DNA from: Novosphingopyxis baekryungensis DSM 16222
Lineage (GTDB): Bacteria > Pseudomonadota > Alphaproteobacteria > Sphingomonadales > Sphingomonadaceae
Reading direction: 5' to 3'
Assembly: GCF_000420305.1 (NCBI RefSeq)
Contig: NZ_ATUR01000006.1
Location: 186,001-250,000, forward strand
Length of the DNA: 64,000 nt
Part shown: in pieces, positions 60,520 to 64,000 of the stretch
Numbering within the stretch: the stretch's first letter is position 1
Layout: every line of letters starts with the position of its first letter
Position numbers and translations under genes: made by a program
Notes under the pieces: generated by a model
Database searches by the model: none
Told to the model about the DNA's origin: nothing
The model's input: only the letters and a program-made list of their open reading frames with translations

Positions 60520-61088
60520 ATAGTCCCTCCTAAATCGCGCCTCGGTTGCCTGAGAGGAACCCATAGTCCTGGTCCCGGCCCGAAATCGCCTAGCCTTTGC
60601 AGCTTCGTCCGTGATCCTTGCTGAATCTTACGGGCTGCCTTGAAAACAAGATCTTCATCAGGTTGCGCAGATCAGTTGCACCGCCACATCCTACGGGCCG
60701 GACAATTGCCCGGCACTTCAGCTTTTAAAAGCGCGTGTTGGTTTATATCGTAGCTGCGATGGTCATTCGAACGGTGCCAGAAAGGGCGGTGACGCCAAGT
60801 CTACCGCGACAGCGATTGCCAGAAACCGGCCAACGGAACGCCAAATCAATGCTATAGCATCCGGGACTGCGCGCGGCGGCCAATGCTAATTGAAGGGGCG
60901 CCGCTTTTTATATGCGGAGCCGCACTTCAAATCGTTATTTTCCATCGGCCAGCCACCGATTGTCGGGCGGATGCCTGCTGGAGGAAGCGTAGACAAAACC
61001 ACCGGGAAAACGCTTTTGCACCGGTCCGACCGTTGCAGGGGCATCATTCAGAAAAGGCCGTAAACGGAACAGGCGTTTCAACCTGTGG
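60520..61088. promoter_or_regulatory. 569-bp intergenic region with palindromes
   Basis: No gene is seen. Near the TonB side lie GCCGGACAATTGCCCGGC (60697-60714, inverted repeat with one mismatched pair) and GCTTTTAAAAGC (60721-60732, perfect palindrome). They lie 178-213 bp upstream of the TonB start and may be operator sites. No clear terminator was found for the GH79 gene at the far end, and the rest has no obvious structure. Confidence 0.35.
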
Positions 61089-62696
61089 TCATAGCGTGCA
61101 GCTCGGATTGGCTGCCTGCGGCAGAAGAAGAAAATTGATGCTGGTCGGCTCCAGTACAAGCTGGCCGGAAGACTGCACCGCTGGCACCAGTTCCGGAACG
61201 CGGTCCTGATCGTCCAGCGTCAGCGGATGACCGTTGAGCAATATCGTGCGGCTCTGCAATTCCGGTGCGGTCATGCTGAAGCGTTCCACCGGTCCCTCGA
61301 CCGAAAGGGCAGCCGGTTTATCCCGCAGATTGATAGCAAGCAGCGTAACGCCCCCTGCCCTTCCACGCGCGCAATGGGCATAAAGGTGCAATCCATCGTG
61401 CAGTTCGCCTGCATCGAGGATCCTGGTGCCAATCAATCGCCGCCACAACAGTGCGGCCCAATAGTCGGCATTCGGCTCAAGCGTTGCTTCATCGATAACG
61501 CCGTTGCTGCCACTGATCAGCGCATGGGTCACCAAGGCATCCACGCCTTGTTTGGCGAGCCGCCCCTGCGCATCCAGATAGCGGAACGCCTCCAGAAAAG
61601 TCGGTTGCCAGCGCGTGCCGCCGCACGCCGCCGTGCCGGTTTCCGTCAGCCATATCGGGGCCTTGGGGGCATAGCGATCCCGCAATGCCTTCTGCTTCTG
61701 AAATTCCGTGTCCGGGCGTGCCAGCCAGGCTTCGGTCAGCGCGTCGTCGGCGCTGACACCTTGCGGCGATTCAGGATCGGCGCAGCGCTCGGCCAACGCA
61801 CCGTAAAAATGATAGGATAATATATCGACGGCAGGCAGCGGCCTGGCGGTCAGATAATCCTCCGCCGTCACCTGCGTCAGCGATGGAATTGGAAAAGGCA
61901 GCCCCAACATCGCGGTACCGGGCCCGGCCAGCTTCAATTCCGGCGCGACCCGGTCGGTCAGATCTTTGAGCCGGGCGAAATCGCGCGCATAATTTGCCGC
62001 CGGTTCCGCGCCCTCGGTTCTGCCCGGTTCGCGCGCATTGGGTTCATTGTAGAGTTCGGCCGCATAGATCTCGCCGCCGATGTTTTTGGTGAACGCCAAC
62101 CAGGCGGCGGCCTGATCCGGTGTCCAGGCCCCGCTGGCATCGCGCACACCATCGCTGACGGTAAAACCGGTTATGATTTTAGCATCCACGCTGTCGGCAA
62201 AATCGACGGCGCTCTTCCAGCGTTCGCGCGTGAGCAGCGTCTGGAATCCTTCAGGCGCGTCAGCTGGTGGCGGCGCATCGCTATCGTGGAAATAGACCGA
62301 GTTCGACGTGGTGCCGCCATAACGAATATATAGCGGCCCGAGCGCGCGCGTCAGATTACGCAGCCGGCGATTATTTAAATCGGTGGGCGCGCGCGCCTCG
62401 CGTATGGCCGCGAAATTCTCGCCAGTTTCTTCGCCCTGTTCGGCATCTTCATCATAGCTTCGCCAGGTTTCGCCACCCGTCAGATGCGACATGCCGATCT
62501 GGAAAGACTGAAACCGCTCATCCATTTGGCGCACGAACGGAAGCGCGCTTGCGTCGACCATGATGGCATTGTCGCCAACGCCCGATGCCGTGCCGTCATG
62601 CGCCTGGGATAAGGTGGTGCATCCAGGACCGAGCAACAGACACAATAGAGGCAGATGTAGCCAGCCATGCGCGCCTGACAGAACGTCATTCCGCAT
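61089..62696 (-). CDS. GH79 heparanase-like glycoside hydrolase
   Basis: The 535-residue protein has the clan-A acid/base in AAELYNEPN and the nucleophile in PIWLTETGTAACGG, plus QGVDALVTHALISGSNG and DYWAALLWRRLIGTRIL. These match the order seen in heparanase (GH79) closely. It should cleave a beta-glucuronoside bond in a polysaccharide or glucuronide. The N-terminus (LHLPLLCLLLGPGC) is a secretion signal; the lipobox is not canonical, so lipidation is uncertain. The ATG at 62696 overlaps the upstream gene end by 11 bp. Confidence 0.88.
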   Translation of the reverse strand: MRNDVLSGAHGWLHLPLLCLLLGPGCTTLSQAHDGTASGVGDNAIMVDASALPFVRQMDERFQSFQIGMSHLTGGETWRSYDEDAEQGEETGENFAAIREARAPTDLNNRRLRNLTRALGPLYIRYGGTTSNSVYFHDSDAPPPADAPEGFQTLLTRERWKSAVDFADSVDAKIITGFTVSDGVRDASGAWTPDQAAAWLAFTKNIGGEIYAAELYNEPNAREPGRTEGAEPAANYARDFARLKDLTDRVAPELKLAGPGTAMLGLPFPIPSLTQVTAEDYLTARPLPAVDILSYHFYGALAERCADPESPQGVSADDALTEAWLARPDTEFQKQKALRDRYAPKAPIWLTETGTAACGGTRWQPTFLEAFRYLDAQGRLAKQGVDALVTHALISGSNGVIDEATLEPNADYWAALLWRRLIGTRILDAGELHDGLHLYAHCARGRAGGVTLLAINLRDKPAALSVEGPVERFSMTAPELQSRTILLNGHPLTLDDQDRVPELVPAVQSSGQLVLEPTSINFLLLPQAANPSCTL

Positions 62697-64000
62697 CGAG
62701 CAAGACCAGCTGCAATGCATTGGGCGTCAGATCGAAGGTGACCTGATAATCTTTTCCCGGCGTGACGACGCTTGTGGAAACCTGCTGCAGATTGGCTGTT
62801 GCGGGATCAGCCCAGTAATTGCTGGTCTTGTCATCGATCCGATATTGTTTCTGAACCACCCGCTTGCCGCGCAGAGATGAGGGCAAATCCTTCATGTCGA
62901 TCGTGAGCCGGTACGGCACCTCATCTGTCAGCTGATAATTCCAGACCAGAATTGCCGCCCCTGTTCCGCTCTTGGTCGCGATCGCATAGATGCCTTTACC
63001 GGCATTCAGGCTATCGGACTTGGCCACGACGCGCTCGTCCTTGAGCTTGGAAAACATGACCATGGCGTTGCCATAGGGCGTGAAGATGCCGGTCGGCACA
63101 TCCTTGTCGTCCTGCCCGGCTTTCACGGCCATCCGCGCGCCATCGTTCGCGCGCGTGATCAGCTGATCCTTGCGCTCCTCGGTCTTGTGCCGAAGCACCC
63201 AGTTGAATGGAACGCTATTTGGCTGTTCGAGGAACCAATAGATCAGCGACGGCACACCCACGGCGTTGCGCAGATAGTCCGGTCGCGCATCTTCGCGATT
63301 GTCAAAGGAAGGGCCGGGATAGATGCCGAGTTCGGTGATGAAGCTGGGCGTGTTCGTATCGATGCCGCGGCTCGCCAGCGCCGCGTTCAGCTTTTCCCGC
63401 TGCCCCGCCACTTCGCTCGGATCGCCCTTGTAGAAATGATAGGCACGCGGGCCTTCCTGGGTCGGCCCGCCGGAGGTGAACAATCCGTAAGCGTGGTAGG
63501 AAATGAAATCGAGCCGCTTTGCCGGACTGGTATCCGCCGCATAATCGTCGAGAAAAGCGTTCAGCCAGTCTTCCTTGAACGTGGTCAATGCCGGGCCGCC
63601 GACTTCCAGTGGCACGGATGGCTGCAACGCGCGATTGACCTCGTTCACCGCCTCATAATAGGGTTTGAAATAATCGTAGAGATGGTCGGCGCTGACGACC
63701 TCTACCATGTTATGATCGGGTTCGTTGAAGGCCTCGATATAGCGGATCGCGGGATAGCGTTGTTTGAGATTGCGCAGGATGGTCTTTATGACCGGCTTCA
63801 ATTGCTCCGGCGACTGCTTCAGGTCCCGGATCTCCACCCGCGTATCCAGCACGACCAGCAGCTGGTCCGAAAGACGGCTCAAATCTCGCAGATAGTCGTC
63901 GACGCCGCTATAATCATAGGCGCCGGTCTCCGGGTCGTGAATGAGATGCGTATCGATCCAGACGCGGTAGACCGAACCATGCAGCCCCTGTTCGTTGAAG
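62686..64000 (-). CDS. GH39-like clan-A glycoside hydrolase (5' part outside window)
   Basis: The frame is open at the right edge, so the N-terminus is missing; 437 codons are visible. Acid/base glutamate is in YIEAFNEPDHN and nucleophile glutamate in PSFITELGIYPGPS, separated as in GH39/GH79-like TIM barrels, followed by a beta-sandwich tail (LVWNYQLTDEVPYRL). Family is assigned by motif order only. It overlaps the GH79 gene by 11 bp, so the two glycosidases are coupled and probably act on the same glycan. Confidence 0.8.
   Translation of the reverse strand, partial: FNEQGLHGSVYRVWIDTHLIHDPETGAYDYSGVDDYLRDLSRLSDQLLVVLDTRVEIRDLKQSPEQLKPVIKTILRNLKQRYPAIRYIEAFNEPDHNMVEVVSADHLYDYFKPYYEAVNEVNRALQPSVPLEVGGPALTTFKEDWLNAFLDDYAADTSPAKRLDFISYHAYGLFTSGGPTQEGPRAYHFYKGDPSEVAGQREKLNAALASRGIDTNTPSFITELGIYPGPSFDNREDARPDYLRNAVGVPSLIYWFLEQPNSVPFNWVLRHKTEERKDQLITRANDGARMAVKAGQDDKDVPTGIFTPYGNAMVMFSKLKDERVVAKSDSLNAGKGIYAIATKSGTGAAILVWNYQLTDEVPYRLTIDMKDLPSSLRGKRVVQKQYRIDDKTSNYWADPATANLQQVSTSVVTPGKDYQVTFDLTPNALQLVLLDAE

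Noticed and set aside
60883-61209. Plus-strand frame of 108 codons in the gap before the GH79 gene
   Set aside because: Its second half is antisense to GH79, there is no ribosome site, and the composition is not gene-like.
61089-62696. GH79 protein as a confirmed lipoprotein
   Set aside because: The cysteine is preceded by GPG and lacks Leu/Val at the required position, so only a generic secretion signal is claimed.

Overview
The window looks like chromosomal or megaplasmid DNA from an alphaproteobacterium of the sphingomonad type. The evidence is its GC-rich sequence, two large TonB-dependent receptors with long plug-type starts of the IVVTAQRR kind, a spinster-type MFS carrier, and a high density of acyl-CoA, Rieske, P450 and Baeyer-Villiger enzymes. 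I saw no rRNA, tRNA, CRISPR array, transposase or integrase. Almost every gene fits uptake, activation and oxidative breakdown of an alicyclic or steroid/terpenoid-like carbon skeleton as CoA thioesters. The substrate itself cannot be read from sequence.

Layout. 1-8 kb: a 2-oxoacid dehydrogenase E1 alpha subunit (cut by the left edge), a crotonase without its catalytic glutamates, and a minus-strand unit of TonB receptor, MFS carrier, AhpD-like protein, free-standing lipoyl protein and Gfo/Idh oxidoreductase. 8-19 kb: Rieske ferredoxin, exporter-type MFS, thiolase, SDR, and a tightly coupled plus-strand unit (class III CoA-transferase, 95-residue duplicated protein, acyl-CoA synthetase, second CoA-transferase, amidohydrolase), then a crotonase and an IclR regulator. 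19-33 kb: amidohydrolase; P450, DUF35 and thiolase-fold genes with overlapping stops and starts; and, divergently, a [3Fe-4S] ferredoxin, SDR, fused double acyl-CoA dehydrogenase and enoyl-CoA hydratase. This set resembles actinobacterial steroid side-chain removal ending in an Ltp2/DUF35 retro-aldol step. An ALDH/SDR/EthD-like unit with a TetR gene follows. 33-41 kb: acyl-CoA synthetases, an AcuI-like reductase, a double-hotdog hydratase, and TetR and IclR regulators.

41-54 kb: nine same-strand genes: acyl-CoA synthetase, hydratase, KstD-like flavoprotein, SnoaL-like protein, Baeyer-Villiger-type monooxygenase, Rieske oxygenase alpha subunit, ThDP lyase-like enzyme, aldehyde dehydrogenase and beta-propeller. 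A sigma70-like promoter lies upstream, overlapped by a perfect 8-bp inverted repeat. This is the best candidate for an undescribed ring-opening pathway. 54-64 kb: a DapB-like oxidoreductase, then a surface module of TonB receptor, lipoprotein hydrolase, GH79 heparanase-like and GH39-like glycosidases. The last gene is cut by the right edge.

Starts were moved inward where a Shine-Dalgarno sequence and family length argue for it. Functions are family-level calls by reading; no database search was possible.
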